DNA of 64,000 bases from Nocardia sp. NBC_01327 (GCF_035958815.1 NZ_CP108383.1:7688001-7752000); one strand, 5' to 3'; positions 34,051 to 43,241 are shown, numbered from the stretch's first letter. Numbers and translations are program-made. Notes: generated by a model from the letters alone, not told the origin.

Positions 34051-34527
34051 CTATTGCCGCGCCCGGCGGGCCGTAGAGGCCTCCGCCGCAGTCGAAAGAT
34101 GGCCGTCCGCCAGGCGATTGAGCGCCTTCAACAGAATTTCGCGCTCCCGCACCGGCAGTGCCTCCAGCGCCTCCCGATGGACGCCGTCGACGATTTTCGC
34201 GCTGCGCCCGGCGAGTTCCGCCCCCTTCGGGGTGACCGCGATAATCCGCGCCCGCCGGTCGGCGCTGGACGGCCGGCGCTCGGCCAGCCCCGCCTTCTCC
34301 AGCGCGTCCACGGTCACCACCATGGTCGTCTTGTCCATATCCCCGAGCTCGGCGAGCTGCGCCTGCGTGCGCTCGTCCTCGAGCGCGTGCACCAGCACGC
34401 AGTGCATCCGCGCCGTCAGCCCGATCTCCGCGAGCGCCGCCGCCATCCGGGTGCGCAGTACATGACTGGTGTGGTCGAGCAGATACGACAGGTCCGGTTC
34501 GGTACGCGCGGGCGCCAATGCGGTCAT
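34051..34527 (-). CDS. MarR-family transcriptional regulator
   Basis: The 158-residue product has the MarR winged helix: QAQLAELGDMDKTTMVVTVDALEKAGL (recognition helix about residues 68-82) and wing ERRPSSADRRARIIAVT. MarR dimers bind palindromic sites and release them when ligands bind. Two matching palindromic sites flank the gene, one before its own start and one before the downstream DHA2 exporter, indicating autorepression and repression of the pump. The ATG at 34527 is followed by a family-typical N-terminal helix. Confidence 0.9.
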   Translation of the reverse strand: MTALAPARTEPDLSYLLDHTSHVLRTRMAAALAEIGLTARMHCVLVHALEDERTQAQLAELGDMDKTTMVVTVDALEKAGLAERRPSSADRRARIIAVTPKGAELAGRSAKIVDGVHREALEALPVREREILLKALNRLADGHLSTAAEASTARRARQ

Positions 34528-34536
34528 GCCGCCATC

Positions 34537-34561
34537 ATAGTTTTGTTGCAGATAATCTGCA
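34537..34561. promoter_or_regulatory. probable MarR autoregulatory operator
   Basis: The core TGCAGATAATCTGCA (34547-34561) is a perfect 15-base palindrome 20 bases upstream of the MarR start. The wider 25-base sequence is repeated at 34021-34045 with four differences. The paired sites give a consensus GTTGCAGAYAATCTSCA. Confidence 0.75.
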
Positions 34562-34568
34562 TTGCCCT

Positions 34569-34910
34569 CTATACGACGGCGAAGGAGGCGCTGCGCCCGC
34601 GGGCGTCCAGCCGCCCGTCACCCCAGCTCGCACTGCCGTAGGCGTCGATCTCGATCGCGTACTCACCGGCGGGCAGCGCTTCCGGCAGGTGCAGCAAGGT
34701 CGCGGGATGTCGGTCCACTATGTCGAGGTATGTCCGCTGCGGCTCAGTTCCCAAGGCCACCAGGAAGATTCGCGCGTACTCGAGCTTCTTACAGCGCGCG
34801 CCCGAGGCGGTATCCGGGGCCCAGCTGACAGCGAGCGACCGTGCCGCGGCGGTGAATTCGATGGCGACTCGCAGCGCCGCCGTTCCCTCGAGCTCTGCCC
34901 GATAGCCCAC
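34569..34910 (-). CDS. hypothetical protein, 113 aa
   Basis: I do not recognise it. The small soluble protein appears to be an all-beta domain with alternating hydrophobic strands (ALRVAIEFTAAARSLAV, GEYAIEIDAYGSASW) and no Cys pair or signal. The GTG start at 34910 follows GAGGAGG at good distance and lies 18 bases after the TetR stop, so the two genes form an operon. It may be a ligand-binding partner, but nothing shows that directly. Confidence 0.6.
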   Translation of the reverse strand: MGYRAELEGTAALRVAIEFTAAARSLAVSWAPDTASGARCKKLEYARIFLVALGTEPQRTYLDIVDRHPATLLHLPEALPAGEYAIEIDAYGSASWGDGRLDARGRSASFAVV

Positions 34911-34928
34911 GACCGCCTCCTCGACCAG

Positions 34929-35594
34929 CTACTGCCGCCCAGCCTCCACAATACGTCCCGCCTGCGCCTGAGCGATGATGGCGGAGCCCATCCAGCGGCG
35001 TAGATAGCGCCGGAGATCGGCATCGCTGCGCGGCGGATTGCCCGGGGCGATGAAGAACGACTGCATGGTTCGCAGCAGGTATTCGACGAGTTCGTGCAGT
35101 GATTCGTCGTTGTAGCCGTAGTGCTCCCAGTCGACGTCGAAGCGCCGGATCATGGTCATGCCAAAGGCCTGCGCCTCCTCGGAGGTGATGCCTTCGGGAT
35201 GGACGCTGGAGTAGGTGGCCGAGAGCAGAATGCCCAGGTGCGGGGTCCGGTGCACCTGCGTCAGGGTGTAGACCACGGCTTCGGTCATGGCTTCGACCGG
35301 ATCTTCCATGCCCTTCACCTGCTGCGCCAGCCGATCCAGGTAGCCGTCGACCGAGGCGATCGCCGAGGCGCGCATGAGCGCATCCGCGCTCGGGAAGTAG
35401 CGGTACACCGTCTGGCGAATGACGCCCAGGGATTCGGCGACATCGGCAATGCTGATTTCCGAGCCGGTGCGGCCGATCAATTCGACTGCGGCAGCGACGA
35501 TTCGACGCGATGCCTCGTCATCGGTCTCCGGCGGACTGCCGCCCCACCCGCGCCTTCTTGCCACTGCGCCGACGCTACCAGGGGGTTGTCGCAT
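34929..35594 (-). CDS. TetR-family transcriptional regulator
   Basis: The 221-residue product has the TetR DNA-binding domain (residues 28-75: RIVAAAVELIGRTG, SIADVAESLGVIRQTVYRYFPS) and a helical ligand domain. It is divergent from a ferritin-like metal protein gene across a 73-base gap with TGTATG repeats, and most likely represses that operon and itself. The start at 35594 (MRQPPGSV) is chosen over the in-frame ATG at 35624, which overlaps the probable operator. Confidence 0.88.
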   Translation of the reverse strand: MRQPPGSVGAVARRRGWGGSPPETDDEASRRIVAAAVELIGRTGSEISIADVAESLGVIRQTVYRYFPSADALMRASAIASVDGYLDRLAQQVKGMEDPVEAMTEAVVYTLTQVHRTPHLGILLSATYSSVHPEGITSEEAQAFGMTMIRRFDVDWEHYGYNDESLHELVEYLLRTMQSFFIAPGNPPRSDADLRRYLRRWMGSAIIAQAQAGRIVEAGRQ

Positions 35595-35625
35595 CTCCGT
35601 CGCATGCCTCGCTGATCGAGGCAAT

Positions 35626-35659
35626 CATACACTTGTACGTTTCTCTGTATGTTTGTATG
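35626..35659. promoter_or_regulatory. possible TetR operator
   Basis: CATACA (35626-35631) and two TGTATG copies (35646-35651 and 35654-35659) form an imperfect inverted repeat directly upstream of the ATG at 35668, in the gap between the divergent TetR and metal-protein genes. The T-rich stretch contrasts with the surrounding GC-rich DNA. Confidence 0.45.
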
Positions 35660-35667
35660 TTGACCAG

Positions 35668-36594
35668 ATGACTGATCTGGTTGTGCGGAAGATGAATTTC
35701 GCCTTCGAGGACTACGACGTCCCCTTCCTCTGGAACGAGGAGAATCCGGCCTTTTCGAGCATGGCCAATGCCGTCTCGTTCCTGGCCATCGGCTTCGAGA
35801 AGATGATCGTGCAGCTGATCACGCAACTGAAGCCCGTGATCACCGATCCCGAAGTCGCCGAGGAGGCCGATGCCTTCATGCGGCAGGAGGGGCAGCACTC
35901 CACCGCCCACCGCCAGCATGTGCGCGGGCTGATCCGGAGCCATCCGGGACTGCAGGAAACGCTGGATGAGGTCATCGGCGAATTCGACCGGCTCACCGCG
36001 AATACGTCGCCGAACTATCGGCTGGCCTACACCGCCGATCTGGAGGCGACGTTCACCTCGGTGTTCAAGCTGATGCTCGACAATGAGGCCGCTCTTTTCC
36101 GGCCCGGCGACGATCGCGTCGCCTCCCTGTTCATCTGGCACTTCGTCGAGGAGGTCGAGCATCGCAGTTCCGCGCTCATCATCTTCGATTCCGTTGTCGG
36201 CAGCGATCTCTACCGGATGCGCATGGCTCCATCGATCTTCAAGCATGTGCTGAAGGTCGTCGCAATCGCCTGTGCGGGCTTCAATAAGCATGTGCCGCTG
36301 GAAGATCGGAAGGTCGACGCGGAGGCCATGTTCGCCAAGTACCGGAACAAGCAGCACCTGCGCAGATGGCTGCCCGGCCTGACACCGCAGAACACCGGCC
36401 CAATGCTGCGCGCGTTCGACGCCCTCCCCCTCGGCGAGCAGCTCATCGCACTGCGCGGCATCATTCGCAGCCAATTGCCGAAACACAATCCCGCACACGA
36501 GAAACTGCCGGCCCTGGCGGATGTGTGGTTCAAGCGCTACGACGCCGGATACGACGTCTCGCGCTGGTACACCGCGGATGCGAAGGTGCAGTGA
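35668..36594 (+). CDS. metal-dependent hydrolase family protein (PF10118-like)
   Basis: The 308-residue helical protein has a ferritin-like set of metal ligands: FMRQEGQHSTAHRQH (about residues 70-84), an ADLEATFT helix and WHFVEEVEHRSSAL. This matches the family annotated as predicted metal-dependent hydrolase (PF10118), for which di-iron oxygenase or ferritin-like chemistry is more plausible. It is divergent from a TetR gene and overlaps the following membrane protein gene by a single base (TGATG), so it works with a membrane partner. Confidence 0.78.
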   Translation: MTDLVVRKMNFAFEDYDVPFLWNEENPAFSSMANAVSFLAIGFEKMIVQLITQLKPVITDPEVAEEADAFMRQEGQHSTAHRQHVRGLIRSHPGLQETLDEVIGEFDRLTANTSPNYRLAYTADLEATFTSVFKLMLDNEAALFRPGDDRVASLFIWHFVEEVEHRSSALIIFDSVVGSDLYRMRMAPSIFKHVLKVVAIACAGFNKHVPLEDRKVDAEAMFAKYRNKQHLRRWLPGLTPQNTGPMLRAFDALPLGEQLIALRGIIRSQLPKHNPAHEKLPALADVWFKRYDAGYDVSRWYTADAKVQ

Positions 36595-37727
36595 TGTCCG
36601 ACCATTGCGCACCCACCTTCGACCAGCTGGCGAAGTCGCTCGGGTTCTCCTGTCAGCAGGCCGGTGGCCTCGTCGAGTTCCGAAATCCGTTCGGGCTGGA
36701 GAACTGGACCCTGCCGGTGCTCGAATGCACCGTCATACTCGGCTCGATCCTGGCGCTCGTGCTCGCCATCGTGCGCCTGCGCCGCGGCGATCCCACCAAC
36801 CTGGTGCTCTGGTTCGGCGCCACCGCATACCTTTTCATCATCGAACCCCCGCTGTACTTCCCCGCGGCGTTCGGCATCAGCGGTCACGTCGACACCATGT
36901 TCGCGCACAATGTGTTCACGGTGGACTTCCTCTGGGGCCGCCTGCCGCTGTACATCGTGGCGATCTACCCGTTCATGGCGACGGTGGCCTACGAAATCGT
37001 CCGAATGCTGGGCGTTTTCAAGCAATACGGCGCCTTCGTCGGCGCGGTCTGCGTCGGCTTCGTGCACCACGCCTTCTACGAGATCTTCGATCACCTCGGC
37101 CCCCAGCTCCGCTGGTGGGAATGGTCCACCAAGAACTCCCTGAACCAGCCCTTCTTCGATTCGGTGCCCCTGCCGAGCGTGGTGGTATTCGCCGCCCTGT
37201 GGCCGATGTCCCTGGCCTTCTGCGTCTACTGGTTCGCCGGCCGCCACGTGGACCGGGGCCGGAGCTTCACCGGCCTCCAATTGACCTGGCGCACAATAGT
37301 AATCGGCCTCCTAGCCTCCCTGGGCACCTTCATCCTGCCCCTCCCCGCCACCATCGCCGGCTCATTCAGCACCACAGCCGGCGGCGTCCTCTACGCCGCG
37401 GAACTGATCATCCTCAGCGCGGTAGCCGCCGTAGTCCTCTTCCGCCAATGGCAGCGCCTGCGCCAAGACCCCGCCGACACCCCCCATTACACGAACAACC
37501 TCATCCGCTACTACAGCGCGGCCTACCTGATCGTCTTCGCATTCCTCTGGGCCACAGCCCTCCCCGACTTCTTCAACGCCGTCGACGGCAAAACCCCCAA
37601 CGGCGACCCCATAGGCAACCTCTGGTACACCCTGGCCTGCTTCGCAGTCGCAATCCTCTGCGTCCTAGCCACTTTCACCGTCCAGCACAGAGCAACCCGG
37701 ACAACCCCCGCCCTAGCCACAGTCTGA
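36594..37727 (+). CDS. integral membrane protein, 377 aa
   Basis: The product has eight to nine hydrophobic segments, for example ILGSILALVLAIV, LYIVAIYPFMATVAYEIV and SVVVFAALWPMSLAFCVYWF, with a VGFVHHAFYEIFDHLG segment carrying a His pair that could bind metal or heme. I do not recognise a transporter signature. It is translationally coupled to the ferritin-like gene and under the same TetR control, so it may anchor or supply that enzyme. A hairpin terminator follows. Confidence 0.72.
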   Translation: MSDHCAPTFDQLAKSLGFSCQQAGGLVEFRNPFGLENWTLPVLECTVILGSILALVLAIVRLRRGDPTNLVLWFGATAYLFIIEPPLYFPAAFGISGHVDTMFAHNVFTVDFLWGRLPLYIVAIYPFMATVAYEIVRMLGVFKQYGAFVGAVCVGFVHHAFYEIFDHLGPQLRWWEWSTKNSLNQPFFDSVPLPSVVVFAALWPMSLAFCVYWFAGRHVDRGRSFTGLQLTWRTIVIGLLASLGTFILPLPATIAGSFSTTAGGVLYAAELIILSAVAAVVLFRQWQRLRQDPADTPHYTNNLIRYYSAAYLIVFAFLWATALPDFFNAVDGKTPNGDPIGNLWYTLACFAVAILCVLATFTVQHRATRTTPALATV

Positions 37728-37751
37728 AGCCACCCCTCCGACGCCCAGCGA

Positions 37752-37778
37752 CCCTCACCCTCAGCAGCGGGGTGGGGG
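37752..37778 (+). terminator. probable hairpin terminator
   Basis: CCCTCACCCT pairs with GGGGTGGGGG (with G-T wobbles) over a 7-base loop and is followed by TTTGTG. It lies 25 bases after the membrane protein stop, ahead of the P450 gene promoter region. Confidence 0.5.
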
Positions 37779-37900
37779 TTTGTGCATTGAACACGATGGA
37801 AGCTGAGGCTCTCGCTCGTTCGGCCGTGTGATGCGGGGATCGAGCGGCAGTATGGGAGTGGGCCATCACGCCTGGTCGGCCACGTCCGGAGGAGTAGCCA

Positions 37901-39061
37901 ATGAAACCTTCTGATCTGCCTCGTGATTCACGCTTCTATACGGCGGGCGAGCCGTTCGAGGAGCAGGGGGTGCTGCATTTCACGCGGATGGCGGATGTTG
38001 TCGAGATCTTTCGGTGGGAGAAGAAGGGGGCGTTCACAACAGATTTCAGTTATCTGCTCGAGTTCGTCGGGGGGTTGGGTGTGCCGATGCCGGCGCGACC
38101 GCACCTGAATATGCTTTTTCCGTGGACTCAGGGCGAGGAGAGGCTGGACGGCTCGCCGGGCAGGCACGCGGTGTTGCATGGACTGCTCGCCAAACACTTC
38201 GGCAGAACATCGATCGCGGAGCTGGAGACGACGGTCCGCGATTTGGCTGCCAGGGGGCTTCGCGAAGGGGTCGAAAACTCTTCGGGTGAGTTCGATCTGG
38301 TGGAGTTCGCCACCACGCTGTCGTCGCGAGTTGTTTCGTCATTGCTGGGGCTGCCGCTGGACGTGGCGGACATCGTCCGGGAGGAAGTGGAAGCCTACGA
38401 ACGGCGGCCGGGGTTCGAGGCGCTCGAACCGGAGTCGCCAGAGCTGCGCGCATTCTTCCAGGGACTGTTCGACAATGAGCCGAAAGACGGCCTGCTGACG
38501 GATCTTTCGGCCGCGCATGCCGCGGGAACCATTGATCGGGACGAGCGCGATGCCTTGGTCTGGGGCTGCTGGGCCGCCGGGTTGAGCACCACGGCGACAG
38601 CCATCTCCCTTCTCATCGGCCTCATCATCGAGCTCGATCTGCTCCAGGCGGCAGCCGCGGCCGATACTCCCTGGCTCGAGGCGGTCACGCACGAGACCCT
38701 CCGCTACACAACACCTTTCACCCTGGTCCCGATGTACGCCACCGACAAGATCACCCTCACGTCTGGTACGACTCTCAGCGCCGGCCAGCCGATCCAACTC
38801 GCACTGAGTGCGGCCAACCGCGATCCGGCGGTATTCGGCCCCGACGCCGGCACCTTCCAGCCCGAACGCGCGCACTCCACCCGGCACATCGCCTTCGGAT
38901 TGGGCATGCACTGGTGCCTGGGAGACAGCCTGGCCCGCCTCGAGATGCGCACGGCGCTACAGGAACTAGCGCGAACCCTCCCCACACCCACCATCCGCGC
39001 ATGGCGCCGCGACACCGGCCTGCTGGACCGCGTCGCGGTCGCCCGACTCGCCTACCGATGA
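37901..39061 (+). CDS. cytochrome P450
   Basis: The 386-residue P450 has I-helix GCWAAGLSTTATAIS (Thr present), ExxR in THETLRY and the heme loop FGLGMHWCLGDSLARLE with Cys339. It is near the short end for bacterial P450s. The substrate is unknown; soluble bacterial P450s need ferredoxin and reductase partners, none of which is adjacent. GGAGGAG precedes ATG 37901. The gene uses slightly more A/T-rich codons at its 5' end than its neighbours. Confidence 0.92.
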   Translation: MKPSDLPRDSRFYTAGEPFEEQGVLHFTRMADVVEIFRWEKKGAFTTDFSYLLEFVGGLGVPMPARPHLNMLFPWTQGEERLDGSPGRHAVLHGLLAKHFGRTSIAELETTVRDLAARGLREGVENSSGEFDLVEFATTLSSRVVSSLLGLPLDVADIVREEVEAYERRPGFEALEPESPELRAFFQGLFDNEPKDGLLTDLSAAHAAGTIDRDERDALVWGCWAAGLSTTATAISLLIGLIIELDLLQAAAAADTPWLEAVTHETLRYTTPFTLVPMYATDKITLTSGTTLSAGQPIQLALSAANRDPAVFGPDAGTFQPERAHSTRHIAFGLGMHWCLGDSLARLEMRTALQELARTLPTPTIRAWRRDTGLLDRVAVARLAYR

Positions 39062-39407
39062 CCAGACCGTGGGGTACCGCCGACTAGGCATGCAGGTACA
39101 AGTACATCGACATTGCTGTTGCGGCGGGGGCGGTCGGACGCACCGCGGGCCGAGGGAGAAGGCTGATCACCATTACCCCGCGCAAGATTGCTGCCATTGC
39201 CAGCGTTTGATGACGCATGCGCATAATGCGGCGTTGCGCGCCATTCGACCGTGATCGAAGTGCGCTCCTCCGCAGGAGATTTCGTCCCCGGGGCGAACGG
39301 CGCGGCAGATCGAGTGCGGCATCCAGTGAACGGGCCGGTTCGACGCCGGTCACGATCGCTGGCTATGTTTTGGCTGATCTTGTTCGAATTTTTTGGGGGA
39401 ATACGGC
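39062..39407. other. 346-bp intergenic region, no gene supported
   Basis: Nothing convincing is encoded here. A 46-codon minus-strand frame starting at 39224 (MRMRHQTLAMAAILRGVM...) has a hydrophobic stretch but no ribosome site. The 3' end carries the promoter and GGGGGA site for the acyltransferase gene, in an A/T-richer tract (CGAATTTTTTGGGGG). Confidence 0.4.
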
Positions 39408-40691
39408 GTGACCACATCTGAAGAGGCTGTTGCGGATTCGAACGCGCCGGTCGAAGACAAGGTACGGACCCGTGGCGGCCGGTTCGAATTTCTGGACGCG
39501 CTGCGCGGTCTGGCGGCATTGGCCGTGGTGATCCACCATTGTTCAGAAGTGCTGTGGCCAGGCTATATACGATTCTCGACGGAATACTTCGGGGCCGGCG
39601 TGTTCGGGGTCGTGGTCTTCTTCATCGTCAGCGGCTTCATCATTCCGGCATCGCTGGAGCGCGGGCGGTCGCTGGGGGCGTTCTGGGTGGGCCGGTTCTT
39701 CCGGCTGTTCCCGCTGTTCTGGGGCTGCCTGATCGCAGCGCTGATCCTGCATGCCGTGGGCGTATACGGTGGTCCGCCCGGATGGATGGCCAGCCCCGCA
39801 TGGAACCTCGTCACGAATTTCACTATGGCGCACTGGTTCCTCAGTGGCCCGAACTCGCAGATGGTCATCGTCGCCTGGACCCTGTCCTACGAGCTGGTCT
39901 TCTACATGTTCGTATCGCTGCTGTTCATCGGCAGACTGAACCGCCGATCGGTGCCCCTGGCCGTGCTCGCGATCGGTTCGATCTTTCTCGCCGCGCTGTT
40001 CCTGCCGATCTCGATGGTCAACGGCTCCGACGCGACCCTCGCCACTCGCCTGACCGTCGTGGTTGCGACGGCAGTGGTCGCGGTGTTCTTCGCCCGCCGA
40101 GCGGCCACCAGGCGCTCGGCCGCCGCCGCGGTCCTACTCGCAGCGCTCGCTATCCCGTTGGTGCTCAACCAACCTGGGCCGTCCGGGTACTCCGCCGCGA
40201 TCTTCGCCACGATGTTCGTCGGCACGGTGATGTACCGGATGACAGCGGGCGAGGTCTCCGCCAAACTCGGCTGGGCAGTCTTCGGCCTCGCCCTCTGCGC
40301 GATCATCGGACTCGCACTGCTGCAGCGGCCCGACCTGGAACCGGTGGGCGGCGCCGTCGTCATCTGGAAGAAGTACGGCATCACCATGGTTGCCTCCTAC
40401 CTCCTGTTCGCGGCGGCACTCCTGCTGCGCCGATACCCCTTCCCACGCCCCTTGCTGTTCCTGGGACGGATCAGCTACTCCCTGTACTTCGTGCACGCCC
40501 TGGCGATCAACTTCCTACCCAAGTGCCCGGTATCGATCGCCGGAATACCCGCAGCCTGGCTCACCTTCTGCCTCTGGGTATTCGGCTCGATCGCCCTGGC
40601 CACCCTGACCTACCACAAGGTCGAAAAAACCTTCCTCACCCTCGGGCACCGCCTGATCGCCAAGCTGGACGCGCGAGCACAACCCCGGTAG
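39408..40691 (+). CDS. acyltransferase-3 family membrane protein
   Basis: The 427-residue product has about ten membrane segments and the family opening RFEFLDALRGLAALAVVIHHCSE, in which the RxxxxLRGxA motif and His are catalytic, followed by FFIVSGFIIPASLERGRS with the conserved SGF. These enzymes transfer acetyl or other acyl groups to sugars, lipids or antibiotics at the plasma membrane. The GTG at 39408 follows GGGGGA with 7-base spacing. It converges with the response regulator gene 10 bases away. Confidence 0.9.
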   Translation: MTTSEEAVADSNAPVEDKVRTRGGRFEFLDALRGLAALAVVIHHCSEVLWPGYIRFSTEYFGAGVFGVVVFFIVSGFIIPASLERGRSLGAFWVGRFFRLFPLFWGCLIAALILHAVGVYGGPPGWMASPAWNLVTNFTMAHWFLSGPNSQMVIVAWTLSYELVFYMFVSLLFIGRLNRRSVPLAVLAIGSIFLAALFLPISMVNGSDATLATRLTVVVATAVVAVFFARRAATRRSAAAAVLLAALAIPLVLNQPGPSGYSAAIFATMFVGTVMYRMTAGEVSAKLGWAVFGLALCAIIGLALLQRPDLEPVGGAVVIWKKYGITMVASYLLFAAALLLRRYPFPRPLLFLGRISYSLYFVHALAINFLPKCPVSIAGIPAAWLTFCLWVFGSIALATLTYHKVEKTFLTLGHRLIAKLDARAQPR

Positions 40692-40700
40692 CGGAAACAG

Positions 40701-41306
40701 CTACAACCAGCCCGCATCGGAGGCCAGGCGGACCGCATCGACGCGGTTGCGGGCCTGGAGTTTTGTGACGGCGGCGGCCAGGTAGTTGCGGACTGTTCCG
40801 TAGGACAGATGCAGTTGAGCAGCGATCTCTTTGGGGTCGGCGCCTGCGGCGCATCGGCGGAGCACTTCGGCCTCGCGGTCGGTGAGGGGATTAGCGGGGG
40901 TACGCAGTGTTGCGGAAGCCAGTGCCGAGTCGAGTACCTCACCGCCCGCGGCGACGGTCCGGATCGCCTGCAGCAGCGCGTTCCTGGGGCTGTCCTTCAG
41001 CACGAATCCACCGACGCCTGCCTGCACCGCGCGGCGCAGGTGGCCGGGGTTGGCGAGGGCGGTGAGGATGAGCACGCGGCAGTCCGGGTAGTGCTCGCGC
41101 AGTTCCGCGGCCGCGGTGAGCCCGTCCTTGCCGGGCAGGTCGATATCGATAATCGCCAGATCAGCCTGTTCGGCAACGGCACTGGCCACGATGCGCTCGC
41201 CACGATCCAGGGCTGCGACGACCTCGATATCGTCCTCGAACTCCAGCGAGGCCACCAGGGTGTCGCGGAGCAGTCGCATGTCCTCGGCAACCAGGACCCT
41301 GATCAT
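40701..41306 (-). CDS. NarL/LuxR-family response regulator
   Basis: The 201-residue product has a receiver domain with acidic pocket (AED near residues 8-10), phospho-acceptor Asp in LAIIDIDLPGKDG, Thr in ILTALAN and Lys in FVLKDSPR. A C-terminal LuxR helix-turn-helix follows: LTDREAEVLRRCAAG, PKEIAAQLHLSYGTVRNYLAAAVTKL. It is close to DesR-like regulators. The kinase gene is divergent rather than downstream. ATG 41306 is favoured by GGGGAG spacing; a GTG two codons upstream (41312) is possible. Confidence 0.9.
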   Translation of the reverse strand: MIRVLVAEDMRLLRDTLVASLEFEDDIEVVAALDRGERIVASAVAEQADLAIIDIDLPGKDGLTAAAELREHYPDCRVLILTALANPGHLRRAVQAGVGGFVLKDSPRNALLQAIRTVAAGGEVLDSALASATLRTPANPLTDREAEVLRRCAAGADPKEIAAQLHLSYGTVRNYLAAAVTKLQARNRVDAVRLASDAGWL

Positions 41307-41375
41307 GCGCACTCACTCCCCATCCGGAACAGCGTCGAGTTGCTCCTGTAGCCGTTCTCGTATGCAATCATCGGC

Positions 41376-43175
41376 GTGTCGCCATTGCCAAGATCGACCG
41401 GGTATCTGTTCCTGGTCTGTTTCACCCTCTCCGTGTTCGTGGGCGGGGCGAGTGTGGCGACCGTCGTCTGCTGTGCGGGCCTGGCGATACTGCTCGTGGC
41501 GGCAGAGCCACGGGCCTCGAACCGCTGGTGGATCCTTCCGGCCCAGGTTCCACTGACCTACCTGCCGATCGCCCTCGACGGCGCCGCGACAAATCTCGAC
41601 TGCCTGATTGCCGCTACCGCCTTGAGATTTCTGCCTGCCCGCGCGAAGTGGCCGGTCTTCCTCGGCATTGTCGCGAGTTCGGGATTCGTGCACGGCAATT
41701 GGCGGACCGATCTCGCGGGCTCCGGTTACGCGGCGCTCACCACCGCGGCCATCGGACTGGTGGTGTACAGCCTGCTGCGGCTACCGGAACTGGTGGATCG
41801 GCTGACCGCGACCAACGACGAACTGGCACGGGTGACACTGGCTCAGGAACGCCTGCAGGTCGCCCGCACCTTGCGGGTCGCACTGGGTGAGCAGCTCAGC
41901 AGCGTCATGGACCTGCTCCGCGCCGCACGCCGGCAGCTCACCGAGCAACCCGCGCACGCCCGGGACACCATTCGCCGCGCGGCCACCGCGACCCGGACGA
42001 TGATCGAGACAGTCCGGTCGACAGCCATGCTGCACAGTGAACTCGACAGTGCGCCAGGCGATCCGGAACCGGTGGCCCGGCTGGCACCCCGGCTGGCCAT
42101 GCTCGCCCTGGTCACCAGCCTGTTCGCCTGGACTGCCCGGCTGACCATGGAGAGCACCGACAACCGGGTGGCGATGGCATGCGGCGGGGCCGCGCTGTCC
42201 GGACTGCTCCTGGCACAATTGTTCCGGCCCCGTTTCGCCACCCCGATGCTGATGGTCCAGGCAGCCATCGTCCTGATCCCGCTCCCCTGGCTGGGCGCCT
42301 CCTGGTCGGCGTGGCTGATCCTGCTGGCGACAGCGGTGCTGCTGACCCAGCCCGGAATCCGGGCGATCGCGGAAGTCGCCGCGCTGGTCGCCCTGCGTGC
42401 CCTCTACACCAAACCCGATGCGCGGCCGGGGTTTCAGGTGGGCTGGGTGGTGCCCGGCCTGGAGGCGACCCTGGTGCTGTTCGGGTTGCTGCAGCTCTGG
42501 CAGCTGTCGGACGGGCTGAATCGCTCACGCGCGGCGCTGATTCGGGTGACCGTGCAGGTGGAGCGGCTGCGGGTGGCGCGCGATATCCATGATCTGCTCG
42601 GCCTCACACTCTCGGTGCTGGTCCTCAAGAGCGATCTCGTCGCGGAACTCATCCCCTACCATCCGCAGCGCGCGGCAGCCGAAATCGACGAATCGCTGCG
42701 CATCGCGGCCAATGCGCAGCGCGATACCCGGCTGATGGGCCCCCGGCAGTCACTGTTCGACGAATTGACCACTGCCGCAGAAGTACTGACCGACAACAAC
42801 ATTCGCGTCGAGCTGACGTGCAGGACCGGACTGCCGGAACCGGCCGCCACGATATTGATACCGGTGGCACGGGAAGCAGTCACCAATATCCTGCGGCACA
42901 GTAGCGCCACCACTGTCGAGATCATTTGCCTTCAGCGAAATAACCAGTTGCACTTGAGTATTCGAAACAACGGCGTTGCCGCAGGCAGAACCGACGGACA
43001 AGGATTGCGCAATATGCGATCCCGCGTGGCCGATGCGGGGGGCACCTTCACCACAGCGATACAGCAGCACGAATTCCTGCTGACGGCAGCGGTGCCCAGC
43101 GCAGACTATGCAGAATGCATAGTCGCGACCGTGGATGATGCACCCGGAACCGGTGGTGTGCGCACTACCTGCTGA
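41376..43175 (+). CDS. duplicated NarL-type sensor histidine kinase
   Basis: The 599-residue protein contains two HisKA_3-type modules. The first membrane block (residues 10-135) leads to a degenerate dimerisation segment, AQERLQVARTLRVALGEQL, in which Arg167 replaces the phospho-acceptor His, and its ATPase domain is lost. A second membrane block (245-375) leads to a complete segment, ERLRVARDIHDLLGLTLS, with His405. A HATPase domain follows (Asn504 in REAVTNILRHSS, GQGLRNMRSRV). It faces a divergent LuxR-type response regulator. The GTG start at 41376 lacks a clear ribosome site. The full-length kinase is probably active through its second half. Confidence 0.82.
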   Translation: MSPLPRSTGYLFLVCFTLSVFVGGASVATVVCCAGLAILLVAAEPRASNRWWILPAQVPLTYLPIALDGAATNLDCLIAATALRFLPARAKWPVFLGIVASSGFVHGNWRTDLAGSGYAALTTAAIGLVVYSLLRLPELVDRLTATNDELARVTLAQERLQVARTLRVALGEQLSSVMDLLRAARRQLTEQPAHARDTIRRAATATRTMIETVRSTAMLHSELDSAPGDPEPVARLAPRLAMLALVTSLFAWTARLTMESTDNRVAMACGGAALSGLLLAQLFRPRFATPMLMVQAAIVLIPLPWLGASWSAWLILLATAVLLTQPGIRAIAEVAALVALRALYTKPDARPGFQVGWVVPGLEATLVLFGLLQLWQLSDGLNRSRAALIRVTVQVERLRVARDIHDLLGLTLSVLVLKSDLVAELIPYHPQRAAAEIDESLRIAANAQRDTRLMGPRQSLFDELTTAAEVLTDNNIRVELTCRTGLPEPAATILIPVAREAVTNILRHSSATTVEIICLQRNNQLHLSIRNNGVAAGRTDGQGLRNMRSRVADAGGTFTTAIQQHEFLLTAAVPSADYAECIVATVDDAPGTGGVRTTC

Positions 43176-43241
43176 CCCCGCTCGATGTGAGGCTATTCGT
43201 AGTCACCACGACAACGGAGGAAGCAGGAAGGATTCTTTGCC

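Noticed and set aside
39084..39353. An 89-codon minus-strand frame, with a 46-codon internal start at 39224, in the gap after the P450
   Set aside because: No ribosome site, weak codon bias and no recognisable features, although a hydrophobic stretch is present.
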